Assembly (NCBI GenBank): GCA_947311845.1
Contig: CAMZMU010000035.1
Coordinates: forward strand, 2,874,532 to 2,938,531
Reading direction: 5' to 3'
DNA length: 64,000 nt
Source of the DNA: Poa pratensis
Taxonomy: Eukaryota; Streptophyta; Magnoliopsida; Poales; Poaceae
The position numbers and the translations under genes are program-made. How positions within the stretch are numbered: the first letter of the stretch is position 1; each line of letters opens with the position of its first letter. Under the pieces are notes generated by a model, which saw only the letters and a program-made list of their open reading frames with translations, did not search any database and was not told the origin of the DNA. Below, piece after piece: positions 1 through 11,206 of this stretch.

Positions 1-480
1 GCCGTGAATTTTGTTTTCGAACGGACGGTATATATATAGCTAACTACAAACTTGTGCACGTGTTTACATACTTGTGTCAATAGTTAAGTGTTATTCAGTT
101 GTACTATTTCCATATCATGCCACGCAAGCACGCCGGCATAGAAGAACATAAGACTGGTCGATCGTATTTGTGCGTGTTTGCTTTTGGGACGAAATTTAGA
201 AAGAACACGAGCGTGTGGCACGTTTCGAAAAAAACCTTATGTATGGTTTGTTAGAATTATTGGGCTTGCCCAGTTAATCTTTATTCAATAATCCCTCGAA
301 GTATCGCAAAGTCCCACTTAGCCCAGTCGTACATGCATGGCAATAAGTGAGACTAAAATTTAGTCACGGTGCTAATTTAGTGTAAGTTGGACCTGCTTAT
401 CATCGAGACTCTTCCACAATTTGTATGAGAATGAAAAGTGTACGCCTACACGTGCGCTCCTCCTCCTCCTCCTCCTGTAT
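1..480. repeat. Duplicated block, copy 1 (partner 9921-10427)
   Basis: The segment matches 9921-10427 in the same orientation with small indels: the same GAATTTTGTTTT start, the stretch with CTTGTGCACGTGTTTACA, the AGCACGCCGGCATAGAAGAACAT stretch and a (CTC)n run at the end. I see no coding potential. The partner copy lies about 0.8 kb upstream of the cysteine-rich peptide gene, so this may be a leftover upstream region from a local duplication. Sequence after about 480 no longer matches. Confidence 0.8.
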
Positions 481-968
481 TATCTATCATTATGCATATT
501 ATCGTAAGTTATCTGTGGGTCATGCTAGAGTTTCTTAGATTGTACGTATCAATGTTAGGTGTAACTAAATACATCATTCTAGAGTGTATGCGATGTCAAT
601 AAGTAGTTTGTTCTCGATCACCCCCTATGTACATGCGATGGCAATGCTCGTTCTTTGTAAAACATGCCCATATTGTTAGGCATCTAAAATATGTGTGATT
701 TATTCTCTGTATCAAAATGATATGTCGTAAGATGGATTTGGCTGGGTTCGTTTTTTTGTTCAGGGGCGGATTTAAATTGAACTACAAAAGGGAAAATCAG
801 CTCTAGTCCTCGAATCGACGTTGTTCCACATATGAGTCGACACCAGTTCCAATGATGGTATCACCCAAAGAATCGAAAGAAACACCAAACCCCCTCTCTT
901 GAGGGTATGATTGTAAAGTGTAGGTGTGGAGACATGTAGCCACGAAATAACCATTCCCACGTGTACTA
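481..968. other. Intergenic, nothing recognised
   Basis: AT-rich sequence without a convincing reading frame, terminal repeat or RNA gene. Short open frames on the minus strand near 772-991 have no recognisable motif. Confidence 0.5.
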
Positions 969-1004
969 ATGAATAGCAAACTCTCTAACACACAATATGC
1001 ACTT

Positions 1005-1185
1005 CATATCATACACAACTGTCTAGAAACAACGCATTCAGAAAAGAAAGATGTTTCACAAATTCAATTTGCTTGGAAAGTTCACATTCAACGGGTTGTT
1101 CCATGCCTATTTGCTCTCATACTATCTCTATTCAATGCCTGGTTTTGGGGAAACAACCATAGGAAAGGTTGAATTCCAGATTGAA
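1005..1185 (-). pseudogene. LINE reverse transcriptase relic, zf-RVT region (copy 1)
   Basis: This block resembles 1832-1999 in the same orientation: both contain ACAACTGTCTAGAAACAA, GCATTCAGAAAA and TTCACATTCAA. The better preserved partner reads on the minus strand as the cysteine-bearing tail of a plant LINE reverse transcriptase. This copy is more decayed and has no continuous frame. It is a fossil fragment. Confidence 0.45.
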
Positions 1186-1753
1186 ATTTGAAATACCAAA
1201 CATTAGTCAAATAAACCCGGTGCAACCCTCTAAATTGACAATTGAATACATAGAACTAGAGGAGTAAAATCCTTTGGAATTATATTTTCCAGATTAATTC
1301 GTCTTCACTGTTAGTAAGAGAGATAATCCTAGTTATTTCCATGATTTCCTGCCACTAAATCATCATACCATCAGTAAAGGTCCTTTTAAACGACACCTAA
1401 GCTGAGAGCCATCCCACAGGTCATTGTCTTAGTTCATTGATATGAAAAAAGTAAATATCCAAAATTAAATCCGAGTTGTTCACTAACAAATATTAAATTT
1501 TAGTAGGTACATCAATAGTTCAACTAAACTTAACTTACTCGAGTGCCGAAAACATGTTAACCGAATTTCTTCATTGAGTGTGTGAGACAGAAGCACATTC
1601 AGTTAAACACTATGGGTCTCATTGTGTTGCTCGCCAGAATCCTTGGATGTGGCAGAGAAATTGAGGGATGAACAGAACAAAAGGGCCAGCACTTGTGCGA
1701 GCTACACGCGATCGCAATGGATGGCAGAAGAAACTATATTAAAATGTAAAAAA

Positions 1754-1999
1754 TCATGTTACAAAGTTATCTAGATGAAACTTATTTAAAGCTAGTGATG
1801 TAAGTATCGAAACCTCAAATACAACATCCCCCAACTGTCTAGAAACAATGCATTCAGAAAAAAAAACATGTTTGAGAGATTCGATTTCCTTGCAAGGTTC
1901 ACATTCAAGTGGTTTTGACATGCAATTTGCTCTCAAATTGTCTTTAGTCACCACCTTGGTTTGGAAAAAATCTATAGGAAAACTTGAATCCTAGATGGA
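1754..1999 (-). pseudogene. LINE reverse transcriptase relic, zf-RVT region (copy 2)
   Basis: The minus-strand frame at 1754-1954 reads VVTKDNLRANC..., then CEPC, then ESLKHVFFSEC. This follows the layout of the zf-RVT domain at the C-terminus of plant non-LTR reverse transcriptases (a TKDNL-like helix, a CxxC pair and an HxFFxC motif). Only about 65 codons remain, with no catalytic reverse transcriptase core nearby, so it is a truncated LINE remnant. Confidence 0.6.
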
Positions 2000-3087
2000 A
2001 CTTTCAAATGCAAAAAAATAGGCAAATAAATATTACCAAATGGTGGTGGCAACATTTTATTCCTAACCAAAAACACTTTCTTCTGTCTTTGTTTGTGCGG
2101 GTACAGAAGTTCAAGATGAGAAGGTCAAGATTTAGATAGGTTTGGATTTTACGAAATTTCCTTTGTAATCTTTCTTTGTAGAACTTCTTGTAAAGTTTCT
2201 GGAATTGTTTGTAAAAATCCTTGTATTTATTCTTCATAAAGAATATTGAGATAAGAAATAAAGAATTCCATTTATTTATTCTTATTATTGTGTCCTCTCG
2301 TATGAATTTTTATAAACGTTTGAAGTGTGATGACACTTGTAATGTAACTTGTATTCAAACATCTCAAATTTGAATTTGAAACTTGTTTGTTGAGAAATGA
2401 GATAAGTAAAGAATATAAGATGTTTTGTTTTGAATTTCTTAGAGAATTCTTGTTGCCATGTGACCCTAGAAATGAGATTAATAAAGAATATAAGAAATGC
2501 TACTAGCAGTTTACTTCCAAACAATTTGATGATCCTAGAGTGAGTGTCCTGTGTCTACCTTCACACCTCCCATGTGTGTCTACCTTCACACCTCCCATGT
2601 GACCCAACAACTTTGCCGTTTCTTCTTTTCTTGTTATCATGCGATGAATTAAGTTTCCAACAATAAAGGAACCAATTTTTTTTTTTTTAAAGGATCAGTT
2701 CTGTTGTTTCCATCTGATAGCTAGCTACTCCATAATCAGCAGTACCACAGCTTTTTGGGGACACGGATTGAAACTAGGTTACATGCAAACTTTTGGTTTA
2801 TATGCTCCAATTGCACGGAATATTTTTTTCTTAGTTTAACTTTTGGTTTATATATAAGTATATAACATGAGTATTTACACCTAAATTGCAAAAGACCCTT
2901 TCCTGTGATCGTCCAGGTTCCACGAAAAAGGATACGAAGAAAGTCAGCGAGCCAGACGCCTGGGCAGATACATTGTACTTGTACGGACACAGAAACAAAG
3001 TCAACCAGACGCTTGTCGATCCAGCCACTGCATCATTTCAACATCAGAAAATAATTTGCAACACTCGAAATGTTGTAGTTTCAGGCG
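2000..3087. other. AT-rich intergenic DNA and 3' flank of the amidotransferase gene
   Basis: No gene is recognised. The part from about 2000 to 2530 is AT-rich low-complexity DNA. A 25-bp perfect tandem duplication lies at 2551-2600. The last few hundred bases form the 3' flank of the minus-strand gene that ends at 3088. Confidence 0.5.
2551..2600. repeat. 25-bp tandem duplication
   Basis: The unit beginning GTGTCTACCTTCACACC occurs twice head to tail, at 2551-2575 and 2576-2600, without differences. Confidence 0.9.
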
Positions 3088-4412
3088 CTACTTGTGCAGA
3101 GTGGGAGACGGTGGCTGGAGCTTGGCGTCGAGAACGTCGGAGCAGATGTTCCCCATGGCGCGGTAGAACGCGGCGAGGCTGGACAGCTGCGCCACGGACA
3201 TCTTGGCCATGACCGCCCTGGCCGCCGCCTCCTTGTCCCCGCTCACCTTCAGCCTGCTGCTGTTGAGGTACCCGGACGCGTTCCGCACCGTCGTGCCCAT
3301 CTGCTTCAGCCGCTTCTCCTGCTGCGAGCTCAGCGCCGCCGCCGCCGCCGTCTCCAGGAACTCGGCGCCCGCGTCCAGCTCCCGCCGCTCCGCCTCCGCC
3401 GCCGGCTTCTGCGTGTCGACGCCGCCGCCCAAGTACATGTTCTTGGCCAGCGAGAAGCTCCGGACGAGCACCTTGCGCTGCCTCTCCATGTCGTGGCTCA
3501 GCTTCGGCGCCGCCAACGCGGTGACCGCGCCCCGGCCTCGCAGAGCGGCGAGCCTGGCCTGGTAGGCGACCACGGCGCGGACGAACTCCCGGTAGGCCAT
3601 GGGGCAGCCGGGGTAGTCGAACTCGTCGGAACCGTCCTTGCGCATGCGCTCCGGGTGGAACTGCAGCCCCATGATGAACTTGCCCTCGGCGGGGCTGTAC
3701 GTGTCAGGGTCGTAGAAGCCCTCCACCAGCCCGTCCGGCGCGAACGCCATCGGCACGAACCGCTCCGCCAGCCGCCGCACGCCCTGGTGGTGGTAGCTGT
3801 TAACCATGATCTCGTCGCGTTCTTCGCCGCCGAGGGACTCGGCGAACCAGTCGTGCAGCGGCGTGCCGGGGAGCACGCGCACCGGGTGCCGGTGCCCGTC
3901 GTAGTTGGCGTAGTCCATGTGGCACACCGCGGCGTCGGTGTCTTGAGAAGGGAGCTCATGCTCCACGTCCTGGTACAGGGAGCCGCCGCAGGCGTTGTTG
4001 AGCACCTGTGAGCCGCGGCAGATGCCGAGGAACGGGATGCCGCGCTCGAGGCAGCGGCGCGCGAGGAGAGCTCGATGGAGTCCTTCTCGTGGTCCACGGC
4101 GGCGTCGCTCGGGTGGAGACGCCGCACCTCCTCGAGCTGCTCCGGCGTGAGGTTGCCGTCGTCGCCGCCGGTGAGGGAGGGGTCGATGTCCTCGCCCTCG
4201 CAGAGGAGCACGCCGTGGATGGGCTCGAAGGAGTCGAGCATGGCGTGCACGCCGGCGACACGCGGCACGATCACCGGCACCGCGCCGTATCCCACGACCA
4301 GGTCTAGGTGGTACTCGCCGACAAAGTCGACGAACTTTTTCTTGCGTACGGTGCGGCGGGAAACGATGAGAACGCGCGGCAGGATCCGGGAGAGGTCAGG
4401 GGAGGGCGACAT
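3088..4412 (-). CDS. Class I glutamine amidotransferase-like protein (GAT1_2.1-type), frameshifted
   Basis: An intronless reading frame of about 441 codons, interrupted by one frameshift near 4066-4070. The N-terminal part (4412 to about 4069) begins [20 protein letters not shown] and contains the [13 protein letters not shown] loop. The C-terminal part, in another frame, carries the nucleophile motif GICRGSQ (Cys codon 4018-4020) and the His/Glu motif LQFHPERM (His 3655-3657, Glu 3649-3651), so the Cys-His-Glu triad is present. A tail of about 130 residues after the GATase domain matches the plant GAT1_2.1 type, for which gamma-glutamyl hydrolase or glutaminase roles are reported. The start at 4412 fits a TATA box at 4514-4521. 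The frameshift is one missing base between an Ile-Glu-Leu stretch and Leu-Ala-Arg-Arg. It is either an assembly error or a young null allele, since nothing else in the gene is damaged. Confidence 0.85.
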
Positions 4413-4513
4413 GGCCGGCGAGCTTGCTGTTGCCTCGCTGTTACTCTCGAGCTCTCTAGATTGGAGATTAATGGTGATCTTGGATTTGTGGGGAAGTTGT
4501 ATCTGGATCGTGG

Positions 4514-4521
4514 TATTTATA
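4514..4521 (-). promoter_or_regulatory. TATA box of the amidotransferase gene
   Basis: TATAAATA on the minus strand, about 100 bases upstream of the start codon at 4412. This leaves room for a transcription start about 30 bases downstream and a 5' UTR of roughly 75 bases. Confidence 0.55.
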
Positions 4522-4599
4522 GAAGGACATCGGGAATGGTAGCTGAATATCTGGATGGTGTGTCGATCTTATCACGGAATGGCATGCGAATAATTTAGT

Positions 4600-5985
4600 G
4601 CCAAAACTGAAGCGTATTACCATGCGCGGGAAGAGGAAACTTACGCCGACGTCATTGACTACGACGACGTGTGTGTTTGCTGTGTACAACGATGTCTAGG
4701 CGCCGCGTGCAGACACCCGAGGTCAAAGGGGCGAATTGCAATATTGCTACATGTACCCCAATGTTTTTTTCTTCCGAATTTTGCGTTTTCATTAAAGCAT
4801 GAACGATTTCTCGACCGTGCGATCCATTCATGATTTGTGCTAGATGGCGAAGGTGCATAGCACGGAGGCAAGCTCAGAGGTTAGTGTTTGGGGTTCGTTT
4901 GGCACTAGCGCCGGAGAACATGTCTAAGGTAGGGGAAGGGGCTAAAGGGGTGACATGGGTGACAGCGGGATCTACGGTCGTGGAGCATCCTGTTGGATTG
5001 GATAGGAGGTCTGGTATGGCTAGAGGTGTATTATGAAAGGGAGAAGTGGTACTAAGATCAAACTATTGCTGGAAATCAACTGTAATATCGCTACGTGTCC
5101 CCCGTAAAAATATCGGATAGTGCAGTTTCATGAAAGGGCAAACTGTTTCTCGACCATGCAATCCGTTTGTGATTTGTACCGATCAAGCTAGAGACGACAT
5201 GGTAGATAAACGTCGGTGTCCAGGGCAGCTCGGCCTCGTTGGAGGCACGGATCTTGCAGCTAAACTTCAGTTGATTGATACCTGAGAAATGTTAATTTGT
5301 CGACCGTTCAATAGCAAATTTATATAAGAAAATTGTAATTTCCCGTCGACTTAATAAAAACAGTGAAGAGAGTAAACGTACCCAAAATTATGCTTGATAA
5401 ACAAATTTGGTGCACAATATTTTAACAAGAGCTAAGATCACTTTTTCATGTTTCTAAATTGTGGACAGACCATATTGCTTACTATAGACATATGCACGTC
5501 AACTAATTCTATTTAAAGTGTTTGCCGGGGGGTGGGTGGGGGGATGCAGAAAAATGAATCCAAAATACAATTTTAAGGGCAACTCCACCTCATTTTACAA
5601 GTTTGTGTTTGTATTTGCACACCGAGGACAAGTTCCTGGGTGCCCCATGTATTTAACTCGCATAATATTTTAACAAGAGCAAAACATCACCTTTTCATTC
5701 TTACTAAATTGAGGGCATGCAGACCATATTTTTTACTCGAGGCATATTTTATTTTTGGAAATGGTTCCCTGACGAAGATACTAAAGCATATCAACACTCA
5801 TGTTATTCTGTTTTTGGACGGAGGGGGAGACGGAGAGGCATATGCTTAATTAGCAAGAAGCATGTGCTACTTGCTTCCGTCACTTGATTTCGAAAAAACG
5901 TTTTTTTAGGGATTGATTTCGATAAACTTAATTTGAGAGTAGTGTGAGTAGTGAGAGTAGTTGTTTTGGGTTGTGCGGACGCGTA
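4600..5985. other. Intergenic with two diverged internal duplications
   Basis: No gene is recognised. Two pairs of diverged direct repeats are visible. 4732-4850 resembles 5065-5190 (shared features: a GTTTCTCGACC-like stretch, GATCCATTCATGATTTGT versus AATCCGTTTGTGATTTGT). 5410-5500 resembles 5663-5750 (shared AATATTTTAACAAGAGC and GCAGACCATATT-like sequence). They look like decayed local duplications. Confidence 0.5.
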
Positions 5986-6115
5986 CGTGTTTGGTCGTTA
6001 TCCAGACGAAGCCAATGACAAACGTCCGAGCTGGCGCGCATGCATGCTCGTCTTACACGTGAACACGTCTTAAGCTCATCTTGATCGTCTAATTGCCATG
6101 CAGGTCAAACTTTGT
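5986..6115. repeat. Diverged block shared with about 9712-9842
   Basis: Both places contain GCGTACGTG, then TATCC, a GCGAAGCCAA or ACGAAGCCAA stretch, CGACAA or TGACAA, and CTTAAGCTC before a block rich in GATCG. Order and orientation are the same, so this is another trace of the local duplication that also created 1-480 and 9921-10427. Confidence 0.45.
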
Positions 6116-6228
6116 GTAGTTCTGATCTCGATTTGTTTATTTTTTCCTTGTGTTATTTCGTGTTTTAAATCCTATTCCAAGCTGTAATTTCTGCACTCGC
6201 TTATCCACCAGTTAAGCGTTGTTTAGTA

Positions 6229-6351
6229 CTCCCTCCGTTCCAAATTAATTGACTTCCATTTAACTAAATATGGACGTATCTATACTTGTAACATGTCTAG
6301 ATACATTCACATGTGGGCAAATAGAAGTCAATTAATTTGGAACGGATGGAG
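6229..6351. mobile_element. Stowaway MITE
   Basis: The ends are CTCCCTCCGTTCCAAATTAA and its near-perfect inverted complement, with TA target duplications at 6227-6228 and 6352-6353. The length of 123 bp and the TIR sequence are typical of grass Stowaway (Tc1/mariner-derived) elements. It has no coding capacity. Confidence 0.9.
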
Positions 6352-6575
6352 TAGTGTCATTTCTAGCGCGCGTGCATGCATCTTCTAAACAAAAACGTGC
6401 AAACAGAAATATGTACGATATATATTTTTTGGAAATGGGGAGCAACCCCAGATTCTGCATCGAAACGATGCACACGGCTTTTAAATTAAAGCAAATTCGA
6501 GAGAGGACACATTTTAGTACAATTCGAGGGTCACTGAAACTAAAAACAAAAACTAGCCACTCAAAAATTGGTGCC

Positions 6576-6840
6576 CTAAACATCTATCTTTTTAGCACTA
6601 TAGGCCACCCCAAAAGTCGGCAGCAGAAGATAGCTCGAACGACCGCCATCAAACGAGCACAAGTGGCAAATATAATCTATAACTCCTCGCTGGCCAATAG
6701 GACGGTGGAATGCCCATGAGTGGATCCAATATACCGCCTTGTTGATAACCTGCAAATAATGAACGGCTTCCACCTCGTTAAAAACCACACCATTGCGAAA
6801 ATTCCATGCCGCCTAAAGAAAAGTTGCGACGCCAATGCGT
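6576..6840 (-). pseudogene. LINE-derived relic (C-terminal reverse transcriptase region)
   Basis: The minus-strand frame at 6576-6788, preceded upstream by a stretch coding for a WNFRN-like motif, reads MVFNEVEAVHYLQVINKAVY and then a W-containing helix. This resembles the IW..RN..VF tail that follows zf-RVT in plant LINE proteins. It is short and isolated, hence a fossil. Confidence 0.45.
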
Positions 6841-7218
6841 ATGTGTTGACATGTAGGATATGTGCACATGGAGCATCTACTAAACGATTGTAACTCGTCT
6901 TTTCCTACCTATGTAGAGGCCATATGTAATGTTTAAAACTGTTTATGTAATAAATCTCCCTTTATCAAAAAAAAATCTACTAAACGACCATTAATTCAAT
7001 CGGCCTGACATGATCACGGTTTTATGTTTATAGAAAAAGACAAGCAATGCAACCATGGAACACGATAGCACGATCTCGACCTGGGAAGTGATAGAACACG
7101 ATAGAGAGAAAGAAGCGTCTTTTCGAGTTATGGGAACGATTGAGCCCTAGTGCAGTGTGGTGTGGTGGGTCGACTTCCATGTCTCCAGTCCAGTCCCGGT
7201 GAGAGCTGGTTCAGTTGA
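6841..7218. other. Intergenic
   Basis: No gene is recognised. A run of nine A residues near 6967-6975 after CTCCCTTTATC may be the tail of an old retroposon. A target-site TGA for the following CACTA element lies at 7216-7218. Confidence 0.4.
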
Positions 7219-7890
7219 CACTAGTAGAAAAAGGACCTTTGGTCCGGAGTCCTGTTTGCCATTAGTCCCGGTTCAAGCAAAAACCGGGATCAATGCCAGG
7301 CATTGGTCCCGGTTCGAGCTGACAGGGCCCCGTGAGCCATTGGTCCCGGTTCGGATGGGGGTATTAGTCCCGGTTCGTGGCTGGAACCGGGACTAAAAGG
7401 GCGAGCCCCTTTAGTCCCGGTTGGTGTCTCAAACCGGGATTAAAGGGTCTATTTTTAGTCCCGGTTTGAATCTCGAACCGGGACTAAAGACATTTTTTTT
7501 TTAAAACAGATCCCACCCCCCTGTGGATCGCCTTTTTAGTTTTGCAAAAACACAAAGAAAATGCTAAATCTTCAAAAAATAAAATCCTTTGAGATTTAGT
7601 TAGGTTTTAGTGTCTAGTTTGTATAGAAATTTTGAAATATGAATTTTGACCTTTTTTGCAAAAACCAGAAAAAAAAGTAAAACGGCCATAACTTTTGCAT
7701 ACGATGTCGAAAAAATGCGTTCAATATATCAAAAAAAACTAGAGAAAATTTGGAGTTCGATTTCACCCGGGTTTACCTGGTCAGCAATTCTCAAATTCTC
7801 CAAATTCCAAAAGAAAAAAAGTTATTTCAAGCAGAAGTTTTTTTCTACAAAATCAAATTTTTTTAAAAAAATTCAAAAAATTAAAAAATT

Positions 7891-8290
7891 TCTACATTAA
7901 GATTAGTATTAATTAATCATTGTTGTTTATGTTAATATAGGTTTGGAATTCAAAAAATAATATCATTTGCCATCGTGCAGGAAGATTTAAGTTTTTGCCG
8001 GAAATTCAAATTATTTTTTTTTTAATTTTTTTTGAATTAATAATTGATTTCTGCATAAAGATTAGTATTACTTAATCATTGTTGTTTATGTTAATATAGG
8101 TTTGGAATTCAAAAAATAATATCATTTGCCATCGTGCAGGAAGATTTAAGTTTTTGCCGGAAATTCAAATTATTTTATTTTTTTAATTTTTTTTGAATTA
8201 ATAATTGATTTCTGCATAAAGATTAGTATTACTTAATCATTGTTGTTTATGTTAATATAGGTGGATATAGGTTTGGAATTCAAAAAATAA
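7891..8290. repeat. About 160-bp tandem repeat inside the CACTA element
   Basis: A unit containing GATTAGTATTA, AATCATTGTTGTTTATG, TAATATAGGTTTGGAATTC and CATCGTGCAGGAAG is repeated at about 7891, 8050 and 8211. The third copy is incomplete and carries a small insertion (GTGGATATAG). Confidence 0.85.
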
Positions 8291-8383
8291 TATCATGTGC
8301 CATCAAAGTGTAGGGGATAATAAGATTGATAGCATAGTATTATCAAGATGTATTCAATGTCATGTTGGAATCTAGTTGGGAAG

Positions 8384-8447
8384 GAACTCAAAAGTTAAGC
8401 GTGCTATAGGTGGAGCAGTGTGAGGATGGGTGACCGATCGGGAAGTT
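8384..8447 (+). other. 5S-rRNA-like segment inside CACTA element 1
   Basis: The stretch reads GAACTCAAAAGTTAAGCGTG, then a diverged middle, then GGATGGGTGACC followed by GGGAAGT. The 3' half of plant 5S rRNA has GAACTCCGAAGTTAAGCGTG ... GGATGGGTGACC ... GGGAAGTC at the same spacing. These are the A-box and C-box of the internal Pol III promoter. The middle is altered and the 5' half of 5S is not clearly present, so it is not a 5S gene. It is a derived fragment, matched by another in the element at 27672-29894. Confidence 0.7.
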
Positions 8448-8789
8448 TGCCTACAAGTGTGAGGATGGGTGGAGCAGTGTGAGATTAGGGATGATTCGAG
8501 ATTAAACTGACAAATAATTCGAAGATTCAAAATATCGGAAAAAAAATCCAAATTTTTTTTTCAAAAAAATTCAAAAAAAATACACTCATTGGTCCCGGTT
8601 CTTAACAAGAACCGGAACCAATGAGTCTCCCCCCACGAGCAGCCAGACCAGGCCACGTGGACACCCATTGGTCCCGGTTCGTGGCCCAACTGGGACCAGC
8701 ATTGGTCCCGATTGGCCAGTCCCGATTGGACAACCGGGACTGATAGCCCAACCGAACCGGGACCATAGGGCATTTTTCTACCAGTGTGA

Positions 8790-9920
8790 GAACTCCCCCG
8801 AGAGAGAGCAAGCGGTGGACAGAGGCCGCATCTGGCCGGGCTCTTCTTACTGCCGCTCTCGCTGCATGCCAACTCACTCGCATACAGCCTGCATCTTTCG
8901 ACCACACTTCCCAGGTCGCCGGTGTGTCGGCATAGACTTTCTTCACCACTCTACTAGGTAAAGTCTAGAAGTGCCAAAGCACCTACGAGAAAACACTGAA
9001 AAGCTAACCTCGAGAACCAACCGTACGTTACCTGGATCCATATAGGAAAAGCCGTTGTTTTGGTTGTGCATCTCGTCACCGGTGACGCCAATTCCTTATA
9101 TCCTTCTAAAAAAAGCCAGCACGCATGCATAACAGCATAAGCACAGCTTGCTTGGGTAAGAGCCTTGCATGTCTTGTGCCTCTATACATGCGCTTGATAC
9201 ATGGAATCGATCTTATCACGAAACCATCCCGGCCGGCTGCGACTCCGAATAAACAATTTTGAACCCTGCTGTCAGCCAGGAGGAGGAGGAAACGCCGTCC
9301 GGGCGCCGCATGCAAACCGGAGGTCAACGGATGGCCCCTTGGATATTCGCACTCGTTTCTTCCGCTGACCTCACATGCATATCCAGCGGCGAGAAAGGCC
9401 CTCAGTCTTACTGACTAGCACATGAGGTGGTGAGCTAGCCAGCCAGGGATCGAACCTCACTTCTACCTATATTTAAAATCATGTCCCTAGTTTCTCCTAG
9501 GATAAGCTCATTATTTTTATATCCAGCGTCCAGCCTTCTCTCTTCATCGTTCCACGATGCCATGAAAACCAAGTGTACTGGAGTACTTAATTCTCAGAAG
9601 ATACATACCATAGCTGATTAGCTATGCGTTTTGACAAAATCAGTCGCGTAGTTAATCTTGATCATTGATCAAATGATCAACTTCCTGAGAGGCTGAGAGC
9701 AGAGCAGTTGACTTCCGGATGCGTACGTGCTCGGTTATTATCCTGCGAAGCCAACGACAAGCCGCTGATGTGCTAGCTCCTTAAGCTCGTCTTAAACGTG
9801 GTCGATCGCGTCAAATGCTTAGCACGCTCCATCGTCCAATTAACTGACAGCTAGTTTTGGCTCCACGCTGCGAGAAATTCGAGGGCAGTCTCCATCACAG
9901 TGGAGTAAATCATCTCCAAG
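8790..9920. other. Intergenic
   Basis: No gene is recognised on either strand. The short minus-strand frames at 8561-8949 are read-through of the CACTA end into flanking DNA. The 9712-9842 part resembles 5986-6115. Confidence 0.5.
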
Positions 9921-10427
9921 CCGCGAATTTTGTTTTTGAACGGACGGACGGTATATATAGCTAACTACAACTTGTGCACGTGTTTACACACTTGTGTCAT
10001 AGTTAAGAGTTATTCACAGTTGTACAATTTCCATATCATCCCACGCAAGCACGCCGGCATAGAAGAACATAAGACTGGTCGATCGTATTTTGTGCGTGTT
10101 TGCTTTTGGGACGAAATTTAGAAAGAACACGAGCGTGTGGCGCGTGGCGCGTTTCGAAAAAAAACCTTATGTATGGTTTGTTAGAATTATTGGGCTTGCC
10201 CCGTCAATCTTTATTCAATAATCCTTCGTAGTATCGCAAAGTCCCACTTAGCCCAGTCGTACATGCATGGCAATAAGTGAGACTATAATTTAGTCACACG
10301 GTGCTAATTTAGTGTAAGTTGACCTTCTTATCATCGAGCCTCTTCCACAATTTGTATGAGTATGAGAAGTGTATGCCTACACGTGCGCTCCTCCTCCTCC
10401 TCCTCCTCCTCCTCCTCCTCCTCCTCC
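9921..10427. repeat. Duplicated block, copy 2 (partner 1-480)
   Basis: It matches the first 480 bases of the window in direct orientation with few substitutions and small indels, up to and including a (CTC)n tract, which is much longer here. Confidence 0.8.
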
Positions 10428-10428
10428 T
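10388..10428. repeat. (CTC)n microsatellite
   Basis: About 13 uninterrupted trinucleotide units. The matching tract in the partner copy near 460 has about five units. Confidence 0.95.
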
Positions 10429-10429
10429 G

Positions 10430-11206
10430 TGTTTGCCTCGCCGTGCGCACGTCGTACATGAGCCAGACTAGCACATGTGCCAAACCAAGGATTACTCGTT
10501 TTACAACATTCCGCAACAGGTCTTCTTCTAGCACCCCGTATATTACCGATATCATGAAGTATATGGAACACAATGCAGTTTCAACATATGTCTACCCTAC
10601 AAGATATGTATATTTATTAGAACTTCACTAAATGTGTTAAACTCTAGCATGCTAATACTCCGTTATAGCACATATACATATTCAAGACCTGTTCAAACAA
10701 CCTCATTAACTACCGATACCACTAGTCGTGTGACGAGAGCGGTGGATGGATCGGAGAGTAGAGCAACGTGGTGCTCACCAAGCTCTACTTCTTACGGTCA
10801 AAGCTAGTTCAGGTATGTGTAGCCATGATCCATAGTCAAATAAAAAAATTGGTTTCCTTTTGTAATATAATTATGAGCGTGCAAGAAGTCAAACTCCGCT
10901 CGAACTATAGTTGTTCCTCTAACTCAAAGTTATATTTGTCCAAAAACTACTGCATAGTTGAGCATAAATATGTACTACAGTACTCGAGACTTATCAACAG
11001 CACATATCCTTAATGCTCTTAATTACAACTTAAATTTGCATGACTTATCCAATCGTCTACTTTAGTGCTATATCGAGACTATTTAATGAGTATTAATACC
11101 ACGTCTACTATAAAATATACTTTAATTTCATCTCCTATGTTCTCCCTCACTACTCAAATCACTCAAGAATCCTCGCAGCGCTTATCAACAGCACATCTAA
11201 GTTAAG
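10430..11206. other. Upstream region of the cysteine-rich peptide gene
   Basis: AT-rich, with no gene of its own. A TATA box lies at 11109-11117. The 10660-11100 part has no repeat structure that I can see. Confidence 0.5.
11109..11117 (+). promoter_or_regulatory. TATA box of the cysteine-rich peptide gene
   Basis: TATAAAATA, 98 bases upstream of the ATG at 11207, which leaves a 5' UTR of about 60-70 bases. Confidence 0.6.

Larger units (their letters stand above)
7219..8786. mobile_element. Non-autonomous CACTA element (TAGTCCCGGTT subterminal type)
   Basis: It begins CACTAGTAGAAAAAGG and ends with the inverted partner CATTTTTCTACCAGTG. The 3-bp target duplication TGA is present on both sides (7216-7218 and 8787-8789). 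Both subterminal regions (about 7235-7490 and 8588-8770) are packed with direct and inverted copies of TAGTCCCGGTTC and variants, the presumed transposase-binding words. The interior is AT-rich, holds about 160-bp tandem repeats (about 7891-8290) and a 5S-rRNA-like stretch (8384-8447), and has no transposase. It therefore depends on a transposase supplied in trans. Confidence 0.92.

Noticed and set aside
3094..4011. 305-codon open frame on the plus strand
   Set aside because: Mirror frame of the GC-rich amidotransferase gene on the opposite strand; no motif of its own.
8384..8447. Functional 5S rRNA gene
   Set aside because: The 5' half is missing or unrecognisable and the middle is altered; only promoter-like boxes remain.
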